This document shows, piece by piece, positions 18,960-20,449 of a stretch of DNA of 20,449 nucleotides (its first letter is position 1; each line of letters starts with the position of its first letter). Below the pieces are notes generated by a model. That model had not been told where the DNA came from. It made no database searches and saw nothing but the letters and a program-made list of their open reading frames with translations. This stretch comes from Asterionellopsis glacialis (Eukaryota > Bacillariophyta > Plagiogrammaphyceae > Rhaphoneidales > Asterionellopsidaceae), in the NCBI GenBank assembly GCA_014885115.2, contig WKLE02001713.1:33059-53507 (forward strand). Direction: 5' to 3'. A program made the translations under genes and the position numbers.

Positions 18960-20449
18960 CAAAAGGGCTGCTTCCTCTGAAGTCATCCAATGAAGATATG
19001 CCCCTAAATATTAATTAATTGTCCTGCTGTTGGGGAAGAATAAAAGGGTTTCCTTCTGAGGAATACTAATAACATAGGACTCCTGAACCTAACAAAAGAA
19101 AAGGACAGTTATCATGCCAAAAAATAACCACACATAGTAAATAGTCTGACAAAGACCAGTTCTTGAAGAATGTGTAGTGCAAGCCTATTATGATATAATC
19201 TCCTCCCTTGATGAAGCAGTATATTGTATGCAGTAAATTTTTATGCACTTTGATTAACTGTTTGAAATAAAGAATATACACAGGCACTTTCATAGCAGCC
19301 CTCTACTACCAGCACTACTAGGTCCTACTACTCAGGTGGAGGATCTCCCAGAGGACTTGCATAAAAATCTGAGCTCCTGCTGGTACCAGAAGTTTTAAGT
19401 CATAGAAACTCCTATTGTAGAGGACAATAAAATGATTTTTTTGTTTTATTGTGTAGATATTCTTATGCTAATTAGGAACTGCTGATTTAGTAATTGTGTA
19501 TATACTAGTAGCAGCCTAGTATCGACAGCAAGTCAGTCAAGAACTAAGAACTAAACCTTTTTTACTTGTTCATTTTGACTAAAAATTATATTACATTTGT
19601 AAGAAAGAGAAACTCTCTTCAAACTTCCACAAAACAAAATTAAAGTATCATCTTGAATACATTTATTTTTAGCAACAAGTTCTATAAAATAAAAACTATA
19701 GCACAGCATCTTTTCCAAGAAGTTTAGTATTGGGCCACATAAAAATCAAATGTAGTCGTGAAAGAAACTTCAAAATTTGTCATAAAACTTGTTGTAGGTC
19801 AGAATTTAATAATTAAGAAGCCCTATATCTGGAGATTTACCACCATGTTTTAAAGTTTGTAGCAAATTTGTATTTTTTTATAGTGGGGTACAGCTAAAAC
19901 ATCATACTACTTGCTTGTATCACATATATAAAGAAGATAGAATTAAAACTTCTTCTGGAATTTAAAATTATATTAACTTGGAGTTTTGAAAAATGCTTTT
20001 GCAACATTGAATTTCTAAAATACATGCTAATGCTTCTTTATATACTAATCTACTGAAAAGTAGTACCCACCCCTGAGGCAATAATGGTATTACCAAAGAA
20101 ATGATGCATCTAAACTCTAAAGAATCTCCCTAGTACTAATATTTTTTCTGTCAATTTCCTATTATCTTGGATCTTACCCAAATTTCATTAAAAAAATGTT
20201 GAGATACTTCAGATTGCCTGTCCTTAATTTTTTGTTGGGAGCATTGATACCTTATATGTACTAAAGTGTAAAGTGTTCCTAATATATATATATATTCAAA
20301 ACATCTTCTTCATACTATGAAATTTTAAAAAGTAGCAGCCAGCATATAATATAGGTCCTTTATGAAAATGTGTTATGGATACCAGTGAGGAGGATTACTA
20401 CTTATAAGAGTACAAGAAGAACATGCATATTATAGTAAATATATGAGAT

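Larger units (their letters stand above)
17301..20449. other. gene-less AT-rich region, probably decayed repeat sequence
   Basis: Over 3 kb with no intact gene, no TACCAGGTA copy and a different word composition from the preceding block (CTGCTG/CTACTAG-type words). Two coding-like fragments stand out: a minus-strand frame at 17966-18184 without an ATG start, and a minus-strand frame at 18509-18757 with a zinc-finger-like spacing. A G14 run (18946-18959), an 8-bp hairpin (18860-18884) and a TA repeat near 20283-20294 are the only other structures. The likeliest reading is an old transposable element or other duplicated sequence in decay. Confidence 0.45.

Overview
The window is nuclear DNA of a photosynthetic stramenopile, most likely a diatom. 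The evidence is its AT-rich gene-sparse layout, short GT-AG introns (164 and 131 bp, plus a possible 54-bp one), a signal peptide ending in a diatom ASAFAP-like motif (VSA|FVV) on one membrane protein, and a three-repeat 'helicase-associated' (HA) domain protein of a kind abundant in diatoms. No rRNA, tRNA, CRISPR array or bacterial operon structure was seen. I cannot name the species.

Layout. 92-676 (+): small acidic protein with a KEN box, unknown function. 1630-1800 (+): possible small secreted peptide. 1894-3588 (+): secreted family S28 serine carboxypeptidase, whose frame is broken by a single in-frame TAA that a 54-bp intron would remove. 3725-5635 (-): long low-complexity protein of unknown function with a 12-nt coding minisatellite. 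6659-9792 (+): Twinkle/T7-gp4-like primase-helicase with a mitochondrial-type N-terminus, two exons. 10579-11105 (-): HU/IHF-family DNA-binding protein with a mitochondrial-type presequence, two exons. 11614-12447 (+): predicted plastid-targeted multi-span membrane protein. 14918-16186 (+): HA-domain protein. 12.4-14.9 kb and 16.2-17.3 kb are non-coding and carry many copies of a dyad motif, TACCAGGTA. 17.3-20.4 kb is a different, AT-rich, gene-less stretch with only degraded coding-like fragments.

The most interesting unit is 6.4-11.4 kb. Two genes whose products should act on mitochondrial DNA, a primase-helicase with an intact primase zinc finger and a bacterial-type HU nucleoid protein, lie tail-to-tail about 0.8 kb apart. 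Each has a TTGGCGC (E2F-like) element a few hundred bases upstream of its start. This suggests, as inference only, a small S-phase-coordinated mitochondrial genome maintenance neighbourhood. The second notable signal is the TACCAGGTA dyad: ten exact copies in the window, all outside genes and six of them within about 540 bp.
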